DNA from: Nocardia colli
Lineage (GTDB): Bacteria > Actinomycetota > Actinomycetes > Mycobacteriales > Mycobacteriaceae
Direction: 5' to 3'
Length of the DNA: 64,000 bases
Assembly (NCBI RefSeq): GCF_008704205.1
Contig: NZ_VXLC01000003.1
Location: forward strand, 62,001 to 126,000
Positions 26,099-34,296 of this stretch are shown piece after piece. The first letter of the stretch is position 1. Each line of letters opens with the position of its first letter. The position numbers were made by a program, and so were the translations under genes. The notes beneath the pieces were generated by a model. The model searched no databases. It saw only the letters and a list, made by a program, of their open reading frames with translations, and had not been told where the DNA came from.

Positions 26099-26695
26099 TC
26101 AGTCGCGCGGGCGCAGCCCCCGCATGAGTTGCGCGATGGTGTCGGCCAGCAGTTCGTCGGAGTTCTCCGCGGTGACGAATCCGGTGCCGATGAACGTGGC
26201 CAGACCCTGCATCGCCGCGACGGCAGGCAGGCCGATCCGGATCGGGTCGCCGGCCGCGACCTCGCCGCGTGCCTGCCCCTCGGCGATGGTGGCCATCGGT
26301 ACGGCGAACGCGCGCTCCGCGGCGGCGGCCATGTCCGGGCCGGAATCGGGACTGTGCTTGCGGGTGAACATGACCGCGAGCAGTTCCGAATTCTCGACGG
26401 CGAACTTCAGGTAGATCCGCGCGATCGCGAGCATGCGTTCCGGGAAGGTACCGTCGGTGCCGGCTTCCTGGTTCAGCTCGGCGAGCCGTTCGAAGCCGCT
26501 CAGGGCGAGCGCGTCCAGCAGCGCCTGCTTGTCCCGGAAATGGCGGCTGGGCGCGGCGTGGCTGACTCCGGCATCGCGCGCGAGTTGACGCAAGGACAGG
26601 CCGTCGACGCCGGACTCCCGCAGGGTGTCCTCGGCCCGCTGCAGCAGTTCCGCGCGCAGATCGCCGTGATGGTATGAGCGTTTACGGAAGCTCAT
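26099..26695 (-). CDS. TetR-family regulator, likely controlling the SDR gene
   Basis: 198-residue repressor starting MSFRKRSYHHGDLRAELL, a typical TetR N-terminus. HTH is SLRQLARDAGVSHAAPSRHF. The effector domain is of TetR_C_33 type by general pattern. ATG at 26695; a GTG three codons upstream is possible. It converges on the SDR gene (12 nt between stops). Upstream (26729-26761) is the same tandem operator found before the SDR, which supports autoregulation and SDR control by this protein. Confidence 0.85.
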   Translation of the reverse strand: MSFRKRSYHHGDLRAELLQRAEDTLRESGVDGLSLRQLARDAGVSHAAPSRHFRDKQALLDALALSGFERLAELNQEAGTDGTFPERMLAIARIYLKFAVENSELLAVMFTRKHSPDSGPDMAAAAERAFAVPMATIAEGQARGEVAAGDPIRIGLPAVAAMQGLATFIGTGFVTAENSDELLADTIAQLMRGLRPRD

Positions 26696-26728
26696 AACGC
26701 ACACGGAGTATTCGGCATACGACAGAGT

Positions 26729-26761
26729 GTAGTCGTTGACTACTTTGTAGCCGACGACTAC
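26729..26761. promoter_or_regulatory. Tandem TetR operators upstream of the TetR gene at 26099
   Basis: GTAGTCGTTGACTAC (26729-26743, perfect 6-bp arms) and GTAGCCGACGACTAC (26747-26761, one mismatch), again 18 bp apart centre to centre. The first differs by one base from the site at 25163. Confidence 0.72.
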
Positions 26762-26770
26762 ATATTCGGG

Positions 26771-27928
26771 CTATTGGGATCGACCGCGGGCGTGTACGGG
26801 CCAAAGGTCGACGAGTATGTCGTCCTCGACGACGTGGATGACGTCGTAGCGGTCGACGGTCGGATCGCAGTGCGGGGGGAGCAGTTCGATATGCGTGCCG
26901 AGCCGCGGACGGTCGGGTGCGCCGGTCAGGATCAGGCCTTGTTCGTCGCCGTACCAGAGGTATTCACCGAGGTCGGTGCTCGGACGATCGGCATCGGTGG
27001 CGAACGCCTTCAGCCCGGCATCGATGGTCAGTGATGTGGGTTGCGCGGCGTTGATCACGGTGGCACTCACGAACAGCGCGTGTTCCAGGCTGTCGAGCCA
27101 ATCGCTGCGCACGACGCGGTACTGCACGTCCAGCACCGTGTAGGAGCCGGGCTGTAGCTCGTTCAGTACGCCGATGGCGAGATCGGCGTCGAGGGTGCCG
27201 GTGCCGCCGCCGGTGCGAATTGTGGTGTCGTGGCCGTGCCGGTCGAGTAGCTCGATCGCGGCGCTGAGCTGCTCCATGCCTGCGGCCACCGCGGCGTGCC
27301 GTTCGGTCGCGTCGGGGATGTGCTGCCAGAGGCCGCCATAACCCTGCACGCCACGCAATCTGAGCCGGGGTGCCGCCTCGATCACCGCGGCTAGCTCCAG
27401 TGCGGCGGCGGGTGTCGGCACTCCGGTGCGGTGCATGCCGACGTCGACATCGATGAGGACATCGATGTCGGTACGGGCTGTGGCAGCGAGCGCGGTGGCG
27501 TTGTCGGGGTGATCGAGGGTGACCGCGACCGAGGCGCCCGCCGCCGCCAGATCGGCGACCCGGGCCGCCACTTGCGCGCCGACGATCGGTGAAGTGATCA
27601 GCAGATCCTGGATTCCCGCGGCGTAAAGCGCTTCGGCCTCACCGACTTTCGCCACGCAGATGCCGACGGCGCCGGCCGTGAGTTGGTGCCGGGCCAGATC
27701 CGCCGACTTGTGCGTTTTGGCGTGCGGCCGCAGCGCGACTCCGGCAGCGCGGCAGATCGTCGCGGCCCGAATCAGGTTGCGGTTCATGGCCGCCCGGTCG
27801 ATCACCGCCGCCGGAGTCGGAATCGCCTGGCGCGAACCGGGACGGCCGATCAGCTCGAGCGCCTGGCGGATGACCGGGCGATCGGCGAGGGCGCCGAGCC
27901 TGGCGCGTGGATCAGCGACGGTACTCAT
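26771..27928 (-). CDS. Fold-III PLP enzyme, D-serine dehydratase / D-threonine aldolase type
   Basis: 385-residue alanine-racemase-fold enzyme. PLP lysine is K71 in LRPHAKTHKS; the C-terminal PPHCDPTV supplies the metal-binding His and Cys of this group. Family members act on D-threonine, 3-hydroxy-D-aspartate or D-serine with a divalent metal. It is the last gene of the minus-strand operon that begins with the AsnRS-like synthetase; ATG at 27928, 60 nt after the SMP-30 stop. It may supply or remove a hydroxy-amino acid in that pathway. Confidence 0.8.
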   Translation of the reverse strand: MSTVADPRARLGALADRPVIRQALELIGRPGSRQAIPTPAAVIDRAAMNRNLIRAATICRAAGVALRPHAKTHKSADLARHQLTAGAVGICVAKVGEAEALYAAGIQDLLITSPIVGAQVAARVADLAAAGASVAVTLDHPDNATALAATARTDIDVLIDVDVGMHRTGVPTPAAALELAAVIEAAPRLRLRGVQGYGGLWQHIPDATERHAAVAAGMEQLSAAIELLDRHGHDTTIRTGGGTGTLDADLAIGVLNELQPGSYTVLDVQYRVVRSDWLDSLEHALFVSATVINAAQPTSLTIDAGLKAFATDADRPSTDLGEYLWYGDEQGLILTGAPDRPRLGTHIELLPPHCDPTVDRYDVIHVVEDDILVDLWPVHARGRSQ

Positions 27929-27988
27929 GGCGCTACGTTACCCGAGGCCACGGTCGGATCCCCGTAATAGCCTCGGCTGCTGCGTGAT

Positions 27989-28804
27989 TCATGGTGTGGG
28001 TATGCGAGCGGTGGGTACCGGCAGGCCTGCGTGCTCGACGGTGTGGCTGAGGAGCCGTCCGGCCGTGGTGATGTAGAGGGTGTTCTGATCGAAGGCCAGC
28101 GACGAGACGAAACCGTCAGGGAAGTCGATGACCGTGTCGAGGGTGCCGTCGGGGTCGAACCGTGCGATGGCGCTCGCGCTGCCGAGCGCGACCCACACGC
28201 CGCCGTCCGCGTCGACCGCCAATCCGTCACATTCACCGCGCGGCGCGGTGGCGAACACGCGGGTCTCGCCATCACACACCGCAAGCACCCTGCTCTCGGC
28301 GAATTCGCAGACGTAGAGCGTCTGCCCGTCGGGCGCGAACCCTAACCCGTTGGGCCATCGGATATCCGCCGCCGCAGTGCTGACCACACCGTCCGGATCG
28401 ATCCGCAGAACCTCACTCGGCCCAGCGGGTTCACCGCGCTGCGGATTGTGCCGCAGCACACCGACATACAGCGAACCGTCTGCGCCGACCGTGACATCGT
28501 TGAACCCGGTCGCGCCCTCGACGGTCAGGATCGGCCGCAGTCCGTCACCCCCGGCATACGACACATCGCGTCCGGTCAGCAACAGACCGCCCTCCGCGTG
28601 CAAGGCCAGCCCGCCGATCCCTCGACGCGACTCGACCATAGTGTCAGCACGCCCATCGGCGTATCGGAACACCCCACCACCGGTGACATTCGAAAACAAC
28701 ACACTGCCATCCACTTCCAGCACCGGAGCTTCGAGAAGCCCTGGCGCGGAATACAGTTCGATCGGCATCCCACCACCACGACGGTCCTCCGGCGTCGACG
28801 TCAT
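27989..28804 (-). CDS. SMP-30/gluconolactonase-family beta-propeller protein
   Basis: 271-residue six-bladed propeller of the SMP-30 lactonase family. Diagnostic positions are the N-terminal Glu (LLEAPVLEVDG), the GFNDVTVGADGSLYVG metal-binding Asn/Asp, WPNGLGFAPDG and CDGLAVDADGGVWVA. The predicted role is metal-dependent hydrolysis of a lactone or similar ester. ATG at 28804 overlaps the cupin stop by 4 nt (ATGA). The frame continues upstream inside the cupin gene, but that portion is a shadow. Confidence 0.82.
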   Translation of the reverse strand: MTSTPEDRRGGGMPIELYSAPGLLEAPVLEVDGSVLFSNVTGGGVFRYADGRADTMVESRRGIGGLALHAEGGLLLTGRDVSYAGGDGLRPILTVEGATGFNDVTVGADGSLYVGVLRHNPQRGEPAGPSEVLRIDPDGVVSTAAADIRWPNGLGFAPDGQTLYVCEFAESRVLAVCDGETRVFATAPRGECDGLAVDADGGVWVALGSASAIARFDPDGTLDTVIDFPDGFVSSLAFDQNTLYITTAGRLLSHTVEHAGLPVPTARIPTP

Positions 28805-29292
28805 GGTTGCCGATGAATCGGATCGATCCAATGGACGGTGTCGGGCTGCTCGACCGGATCGATGTCGAGGTTGACGACGACGGCCTCGCTGTCGCTGCGT
28901 ACCAGCACGCATTCGAGGGGTTCGTCGGTGCTCGCGTTGATTTCCTGGTGCGGGACGTAGGGCGGGACGAAGATGAAGTCGCCGGGGCCGGCCTCGGCGA
29001 CGAACTCCAGTCGCTCGCCCCAGCGCATGCGGGCGCGTCCGCGCAGGACGTAGATGACGCTTTCCAGCGCGCCGTGATGATGCGCGCCGGTTTTGGCGTT
29101 CGGGTGGATCGTGACCGTGCCCGCCCAGATCTGCTGGGCGCCGACGCGGGCGGCGTTGATCGCCGCCGCGCGGTCCATTCCGGGTGTCTGGGCGGTGTTC
29201 GAGTCGAGCTGGTCCGCCTTGATGACCCGCACGCCGTTGTCCCGCCACGCACCGGCCGCCGATGAATTCGGCTGTGATTCCTCTGCTGTCAC
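28801..29292 (-). CDS. Cupin-domain protein
   Basis: 163-residue single-domain cupin. Metal-ligand motif 1 is GAHHHGALESVIYVLRG (H71-73, E77) and motif 2 is FVPPYVPHQEINAS (H115), so a full 3-His/1-Glu site is possible. GTG at 29292 with a strong AGGAGG at 7 nt. Gap to the dehydrogenase upstream is 55 nt and holds a palindrome. Such small cupins act as dioxygenases, isomerases or epimerases; which one cannot be told here. Confidence 0.8.
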   Translation of the reverse strand: MTAEESQPNSSAAGAWRDNGVRVIKADQLDSNTAQTPGMDRAAAINAARVGAQQIWAGTVTIHPNAKTGAHHHGALESVIYVLRGRARMRWGERLEFVAEAGPGDFIFVPPYVPHQEINASTDEPLECVLVRSDSEAVVVNLDIDPVEQPDTVHWIDPIHRQP

Positions 29293-29306
29293 CAGTCGAC
29301 CTCCTG

Positions 29307-29320
29307 ATTCGAGCTCGAAT
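29307..29320. promoter_or_regulatory. Perfect 14-bp palindrome before the cupin gene
   Basis: ATTCGAGCTCGAAT, self-complementary, 15 nt upstream of the cupin GTG inside the 55-nt gap. It may be an operator of an internal promoter; no partner site was found. Confidence 0.35.
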
Positions 29321-29347
29321 TCTATCGACGGCGGTGCGGGCGAGCGG

Positions 29348-30280
29348 TCAGCTTCGCGATCCGGCCGAGACCGACCCCTTGCTCAGCGGCGTCAGGTCTG
29401 CGACCAGACGCTCGGTCAGCGGCACCGGCACGGCATGCCTCTGAGCGATGCGCAGCAGCGCACCGCCGATCGCGTCCAGTTCCAGCGGCAGTCCGGCCTC
29501 GGCGTCGCGGTGCATGGACGACTGCGCCTCCGGCGGGAATTCGTCGTAGAACCGCAGTGCCGCTTCCACATTCGCGGGTGCGCCATCCGCGTTACTCAGT
29601 TCGGCGAGCTCCGCGACGAGGTCGATCAGCTGCTTGCGATGAACGGTGCGCATGTCGCCGATCGCACACCGGTGGGCGGTGGTCAGCAAGGCGAAGGGAG
29701 CGAGGAAGAACAGCTTGCCCCACAGCATGGCGCTCTCGTCCGCGCGCGCCTTCGCCTGCACACCGGCACCCGCCAGCAGCGTCACCAGCTCATCGAGCCA
29801 TTCGGACGGCGCACTGGCGCTTGCCAGATCGATCTCGACGAACGGACTCCCGTGCACGACAGACCCCGGCGCAATCCGCGACGATGCCACCCGAATCACG
29901 CCTGGCACAACCAGTTCCGGCCGATACCGCGCGCGCAGTGCCGCCGGATGCTCGATCCCGTTGAGCAGCGGCACCACCAGACCGTCGCCCAGCGCAGCGG
30001 GAGACACCCGTTCGACGGCATCGCCGAGCACGTTCTGCTTCACCGCCACCAAACACATATCGACGGGCGCACGTAATTCGCTAGCTGCGCCCGCCTGCAC
30101 CGTGAACTCGCCGAACATCTCACTGCGCACCCGCATGCCGCGCTCTCGCACGGCACGCACCGAATCAGGTCCGCCGAGAAATACCACCTCATGTCCAGCC
30201 CGAGCGAGCAGCGCACCTATCAGTCCGCCGACACCTCCAGGGCCGAGTACTGCCACACGCCACGGTCGCTCCGAGTTCAT
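29348..30280 (-). CDS. Ketopantoate-reductase (ApbA/PanE) family dehydrogenase
   Basis: 310-residue NADPH-dependent 2-oxoacid reductase. N-terminal Rossmann loop VLGPGGVGGLIGALL, Lys in LVAVKQN, Asn in LNGIEHP, and second Lys in LWGKLFF. Vitamin B5 synthesis is one role, but its place in this operon between an FMN-dependent synthase and a cupin makes a 2-oxoacid to 2-hydroxyacid step in a special pathway more likely. ATG at 30280, 12 nt after the FMN gene stop. Confidence 0.8.
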   Translation of the reverse strand: MNSERPWRVAVLGPGGVGGLIGALLARAGHEVVFLGGPDSVRAVRERGMRVRSEMFGEFTVQAGAASELRAPVDMCLVAVKQNVLGDAVERVSPAALGDGLVVPLLNGIEHPAALRARYRPELVVPGVIRVASSRIAPGSVVHGSPFVEIDLASASAPSEWLDELVTLLAGAGVQAKARADESAMLWGKLFFLAPFALLTTAHRCAIGDMRTVHRKQLIDLVAELAELSNADGAPANVEAALRFYDEFPPEAQSSMHRDAEAGLPLELDAIGGALLRIAQRHAVPVPLTERLVADLTPLSKGSVSAGSRS

Positions 30281-30292
30281 CGCGTCCTTTCG

Positions 30293-31543
30293 TCAGCAGG
30301 GAAACCAGATGTCCTCGGCGGCCAGATCCGCGATCCGGTATTTGCCGAGCGCGCTGATCAGGAGCCGCAGCTCGAGTTCGAACGCCGACAGCAGGTTCGT
30401 CAGTCCATGATCAGTATTCTCGTCCGCGGCCACCAGCGCCGCTCGACCGAGTCCCACCGCGGACGCCCCGAGCGCCAGGCATTTGACGACTCGTGTTCCC
30501 TCCCAACATCTTCCGGATACCAGCAGACTGTGACCGTCCCGCTCGCGGCCGGCGACCCGGTGCAGGCACTCGGCCAGCGGCAGCCCGACGTGACCCAGGA
30601 AACCGTGCGGCGCCCAGCCGGTGCCCGCCTCGGCGCCGTCGATGGTCACCGCGTCGGCGCCGGCCGCCCACGCGACCGCCGCCGCGTCGCCCACATCCCG
30701 CGCGGGCGGCAGTTTCACCCAGATGCGGCAGCGCGGATAGTTGTTGCGCATCAACCGAATCTGCTGGCGCAGAATCTCCTCGGTGAACGTGCCGGGCGTC
30801 GCGCAGCGCAGCACCTGGGCCTCGGCGGGAGCGTAGATGTCCAGAATGTCGTACTGCGCCGACAGATCCGCGCCCCGTTCGCGGGGGATGAGGGTCATGC
30901 CGCCGACACCCGGCTTCGCACCCTGACCCACCTTCAACTCGAAGGCCAGCCGGCCCGACGTCAGCAGCGCCTCGCTCGCCGGGTCGCTGTACACCAGGTT
31001 CCAGACCTCGGCGTCGGCGTCCTCGGTGCTCTGCTGGACGATCACGCCGCCGGTGTCCTCGGCCGCCATCTTGGTGTACTCGGTGAGCCGCCGCAGCAGC
31101 GAGCTCTGCTGCTCGTCGGCCATCCGCCCGTACCCGGAGACCGGAACGATGTTCTCGCCGATCACCATCGGCACCCCGGCCGCACCGGCCTGCCCGGCCA
31201 CCGCGACACCGAGGTCGCCGTCGGCCACCGCGGTGGACCCGAACGCGGACACATACACCGGCAGCGTCGACCGCAGACCGCCGATGGTCGTGGTCAGATC
31301 GACGTCACCGGCGAGCGGTTCCCGCCCGAGATCGAACATCTTCTCCGCCCGCAGCGGCACGAACACCGGCGGCACCAGCCGCGCCCGGTCGATCGCATCG
31401 GATTCCGGCCCCGCGGTAAGCGATTCCTGGCCGAACAGCGTCGAACCGTACTGCGCGTTGTCCGGGAAGACCGAACCCGCCGCCGTTCGTGCCCGCGCCC
31501 GCACCTCCCGCTCGGGGAAGCCGGGCGCCGACAGCACGCTCAT
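30293..31543 (-). CDS. Stand-alone FMN glutamate-synthase-like domain protein
   Basis: 416-residue TIM barrel of the glutamate-synthase FMN domain family. Diagnostic are the loop KVGQGAKPGVGG, DGAEAGTGWAP and ALGASAVGLGRA. The Cys residues that hold the 3Fe-4S cluster in GltB are absent, and there is no amidotransferase domain, so electrons must come from another donor. ATG at 31543 overlaps the AsnRS-like stop by 4 nt: these two are translationally coupled. Likely transfers ammonia to, or oxidises, an amino/imino acid intermediate. Not a housekeeping glutamate synthase. Confidence 0.8.
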   Translation of the reverse strand: MSVLSAPGFPEREVRARARTAAGSVFPDNAQYGSTLFGQESLTAGPESDAIDRARLVPPVFVPLRAEKMFDLGREPLAGDVDLTTTIGGLRSTLPVYVSAFGSTAVADGDLGVAVAGQAGAAGVPMVIGENIVPVSGYGRMADEQQSSLLRRLTEYTKMAAEDTGGVIVQQSTEDADAEVWNLVYSDPASEALLTSGRLAFELKVGQGAKPGVGGMTLIPRERGADLSAQYDILDIYAPAEAQVLRCATPGTFTEEILRQQIRLMRNNYPRCRIWVKLPPARDVGDAAAVAWAAGADAVTIDGAEAGTGWAPHGFLGHVGLPLAECLHRVAGRERDGHSLLVSGRCWEGTRVVKCLALGASAVGLGRAALVAADENTDHGLTNLLSAFELELRLLISALGKYRIADLAAEDIWFPC

Positions 31544-32535
31544 GGACGCAGCTCCCCGGGAATCTTCGGATACGCGGTGGCCTGCCAGACCGCGGCCAGG
31601 CCGCCGAGGAACCGGGTGAACCGTTCGACGCCGAGGCCGAATCCCGCACTGGGCGAGAGTCCGTCGCGGGCCACGGTCAGGTACCACTCGTATTTGGCCG
31701 GGTTCTCCCCGGTTTCCCGTATGCGGGTCAGCAACGTGCGGTAATCCGACTCGCGCTCGCTGCCGCTCATCATCTCGCCGAACCCGCCGGGGAAGATGAG
31801 GTCGAAGTTGCGCAGCATGCCCGGCTCGTCCGGGTTCTCGCTGTCGTAGAAGCCGCGCGAACCCTTGGGGTAGTCGGTGATGAAGAACGGGCGAGTGGCG
31901 GCGGCGGAAATGATTTCCTCGCCCTGCCATTCGATCTCGGTGTGTTCGCCCTGGTCGAAGCCGAGTCCGCGCAGTTCGGTGACCGCGGTGGTGTGCCGCT
32001 TGCGGTCGTAGGGGCCGGCGAGCACCTGCTTGAGCTGTTCGAGGTCGCGGTCGAGCACCTCCAGCTCGCGCTGGGCGCTGCTCAGGACGTATTCCACCGC
32101 GTACTTCGTCAACCGTTCGGCGATGTCCATGGCGTCTTCGCGGGAGCCGTTCGCGATCTCGACGTCGAGCTGATGGAACTCCGCGAGGTGCCGGTGGGTC
32201 ACCGCGGTCTCCAGCGGCTCGAGCCGCACGTTCGGGGCCACGTGGAAGATCTTGTCGAAGGCGAGCAGCGAGGCCTGCTTGTAGAGAATGCCGCTCGTCA
32301 TCAGTTTGTAGCGGTGACCGTAATAGTCGATATCGACCTGTTTCGCGCCGCGCGCGCCCGGATCGGTCACCGGACCGATGATGGGCGGCAGCAGTTCGGT
32401 GAATCCCTCCGCGGTGAGGAATTCCCGCGCGGCGGCCAGGAATCGTGCCTGCACGGTCAACGCCGCGACGGTTCGCTTCGACGTGAGGTGCACGCGCGGT
32501 AGTGGCGGCGCGGTCGGTTCAGTCAATTCAGGCAA
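31540..32535 (-). CDS. Asparaginyl-tRNA-synthetase-like amide synthetase (no anticodon domain)
   Basis: 331-residue class II aminoacyl-tRNA synthetase core. Motif 2 is in HVAPNVRLEPLETAVTHRHL (residues about 98-117), with AEFHQLDVEIA; motif 3 is GFGLGVERF (about 298-306). The N-terminal OB-fold that reads the anticodon in AsnRS/AspRS is missing, as in archaeal AsnRS-like asparagine synthetase. It probably activates an aspartate-like carboxylate as adenylate and passes it to ammonia or an amine. TTG at 32535 (GGATCGGA upstream); GTG 14 codons in is an alternative. First gene of the minus operon. Confidence 0.8.
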   Translation of the reverse strand: MPELTEPTAPPLPRVHLTSKRTVAALTVQARFLAAAREFLTAEGFTELLPPIIGPVTDPGARGAKQVDIDYYGHRYKLMTSGILYKQASLLAFDKIFHVAPNVRLEPLETAVTHRHLAEFHQLDVEIANGSREDAMDIAERLTKYAVEYVLSSAQRELEVLDRDLEQLKQVLAGPYDRKRHTTAVTELRGLGFDQGEHTEIEWQGEEIISAAATRPFFITDYPKGSRGFYDSENPDEPGMLRNFDLIFPGGFGEMMSGSERESDYRTLLTRIRETGENPAKYEWYLTVARDGLSPSAGFGLGVERFTRFLGGLAAVWQATAYPKIPGELRP

Positions 32536-32837
32536 AGTCCGATCCGTTCAATAGTCGTGCGAGGGTTTCGGCGCTCCGTATCCGGTATTCGCCGTCTGTA
32601 TGTGACAGGCGGATTAAATCACCTGATATCCGGCGATCCCTCGTATGCAATTGGTCCAATATCGGCTACCGTTTATATCCAAGTTCCCTATCCTTCGAGT
32701 CGTCGACTTGAATACTCGGTAACTGGCGGGAAACCATTATGTGACGGTTTTCGTCGAACCCCCCGATCCCGTTCCGATCTCCGGCATACGCACTGGTTGC
32801 GGGCCAATTCTCCCCGTCGCGAATGACACTGTCCACC

Positions 32838-32855
32838 CCCCGGATAGGGGGTCGC
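32838..32855 (+). promoter_or_regulatory. Dyad motif copy B
   Basis: CCCCGGATAGGGGGTCGC, two differences from copy A at 18403. It starts 26 bp before copy C, roughly midway between two divergent operons. Confidence 0.6.
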
Positions 32856-32863
32856 GTCTATCC

Positions 32864-32881
32864 CCCCGAATGGGGGGTTGC
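32864..32881 (+). promoter_or_regulatory. Dyad motif copy C
   Basis: CCCCGAATGGGGGGTTGC, one difference from copy A at 18403. With copy B it forms a tandem pair about 100-140 bp upstream of the LLM promoter, a distance that would suit an activator. Confidence 0.6.
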
Positions 32882-32977
32882 CGGGTTGAAGATCATTTAG
32901 AGAGTGTCGCGCGGGCCACCGTGGGCGGGTCGCCGAACAATTGCTGAAACCATGCCGCTGGGGCAGCTTATACCTCT

Positions 32978-33006
32978 TTGACAGCGACCGGAAGTCCATG
33001 TAACTT
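32978..33006 (+). promoter_or_regulatory. Promoter of the LLM-mutase-ligase operon
   Basis: Perfect -35 TTGACA (32978-32983), 17-nt spacer, -10 TAACTT (33001-33006). The start codon of the LLM gene is about 170 nt after the expected transcript start. Any regulatory structure in this leader was not recognised. Confidence 0.55.
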
Positions 33007-33183
33007 TGCTTTAACAGGGCCGGAAGCCGATACGGGGTGCGACTTCCGTCGGGAGCATCTGGGGGGTACAGCTTCGGGTGTGTGAATTCTGAGAGGGCGG
33101 TCTTGGAGTCAGCTATTGTCTGAATTGATGCCGAGCATCTGCTCATGCCTCCGTTGCGATACCGGAAGTGAATCTCGATAACA

Positions 33184-34296
33184 ATGAACTACGACCGTAC
33201 GAACTTCGCCCCGCTGTCTGCCGCCCGAAACGTCGACGAAGGACAGTTGAGGTTTCATTGGTGTGCGCCGCTGGACAGCGGGCAGCAAAAAGCGACCGAG
33301 AAGTACCGAGTCGGCGAACTCGACTTCGACGGAATGGTGGACTTCGTACAGGAGGCGGACGCGCTCGGCGTCGACTCCCTGCTGATGGGCATCGCCGACT
33401 ACATGCCCGACCCGCTGCCGATGATCGGCGCGCTGGTCCGGGAGACCCAGAACGTCACCTTCATCCTCGCCTACCGCCCCGGCCTGCTCTCGCCGACGTT
33501 GTTCACCCAGGTCGTGAACACGATCTCGTGGATGTCCGACGGCCGGATCTCGCTGAACCTGGTGGCCGGCATCTCGCCCGCCGAACAGGCGGGCTACGGC
33601 GATTTCGTCGCGCACGACGGCCGCTACGCGCGCACCCAGGAGTTCCTGGAGATCTGTCACCGCTTCTGGCGCGGAGAGAAACCGCTGACCTACGAAGGTG
33701 ACCACTATGTCCTGAAGGAGGCCGCACTCGGCCTCGGTTACAAAGGCGGCGGACGCCCCGAGATCTACCTGAGCGGCGCCTCGGACATCGCGCAGGAGAC
33801 CGCCGCGATGTACGGCGACTGCTGGCTGCGCTACGGCGACACCCCAGAAGGCATGGGCGCCGCGGCACAACCGGTGCTGGACAAGGGAATTCGCGTCGGA
33901 ACCCGCATGCACGTGCTGGCCAGGGAGACCCGCGAGCAGGCGCTCACCGAGCTGGCCGCCATGCAGGAAGACCCCGACGAAGCCCACCGCGCGTGGGTCG
34001 CGCAGGTCGTCGCCGCCTCGGATTCGGTGGCTGTGAAGACCTCCTTCCGCCTCGCCGAAGGCGCCGACGGCGACTGGCTCTCGCCGATGATCTACTCCGG
34101 TTTCGTGCCCTACCGCGGCGGACCCGCGCTGTGTGTAGTGGGCAGCTATCAGGAAGTCGCCGACTACCTCTACCAGTACAAAGCGGTCGGAGTGAGCGAG
34201 TTCATCTTCTCCGGCTGGCCCACCCGCGACGAGATGCGCATCTTCTACACCCATGTGCTGCCGCTAATTCGTGACCACGAGAGACGGCGGGGATGA
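33184..34296 (+). CDS. LLM-class flavin-dependent monooxygenase
   Basis: 370-residue luciferase-like monooxygenase of the alkanesulfonate-monooxygenase type. Typical pieces are EADALGVDSLLMG, WMSDGRISLNLVAG, EFLEICHRFW and the C-terminal GVSEFIFSGWPTRDE. It uses reduced flavin from a partner to oxygenate its substrate. ATG at 33184; the RBS is weak (GGAAGTGA). The stop overlaps the MFS gene by 4 nt. Within the pathway it could hydroxylate an amine or amide nitrogen or a carbon; the substrate is not predictable. Confidence 0.85.
   Translation: MNYDRTNFAPLSAARNVDEGQLRFHWCAPLDSGQQKATEKYRVGELDFDGMVDFVQEADALGVDSLLMGIADYMPDPLPMIGALVRETQNVTFILAYRPGLLSPTLFTQVVNTISWMSDGRISLNLVAGISPAEQAGYGDFVAHDGRYARTQEFLEICHRFWRGEKPLTYEGDHYVLKEAALGLGYKGGGRPEIYLSGASDIAQETAAMYGDCWLRYGDTPEGMGAAAQPVLDKGIRVGTRMHVLARETREQALTELAAMQEDPDEAHRAWVAQVVAASDSVAVKTSFRLAEGADGDWLSPMIYSGFVPYRGGPALCVVGSYQEVADYLYQYKAVGVSEFIFSGWPTRDEMRIFYTHVLPLIRDHERRRG

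Larger units (their letters stand above)
32536..33183. other. Divergent control region between the two Region-4 operons
   Basis: 648 nt without a credible gene, more AT-rich than its surroundings. It holds dyad-motif copies B and C (32838-32881), a near-consensus promoter (32978-33006) for the LLM operon, an imperfect inverted repeat at 32591-32611 (CTGT/ACAG core), and a leader of about 170 nt. Short open frames here have no support. Confidence 0.65.

Noticed and set aside
32890..33060. Possible cobalamin riboswitch before the B12-dependent operon
   Set aside because: Only fragments such as GGCCACCGTG and GGAAGCC are present; order and spacing do not fit the cobalamin class and part lies upstream of the promoter.
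32557..33146. Short open frames in the 32.5-33.2 kb gap
   Set aside because: No codon bias, RBS or similarity; region reads as regulatory DNA.
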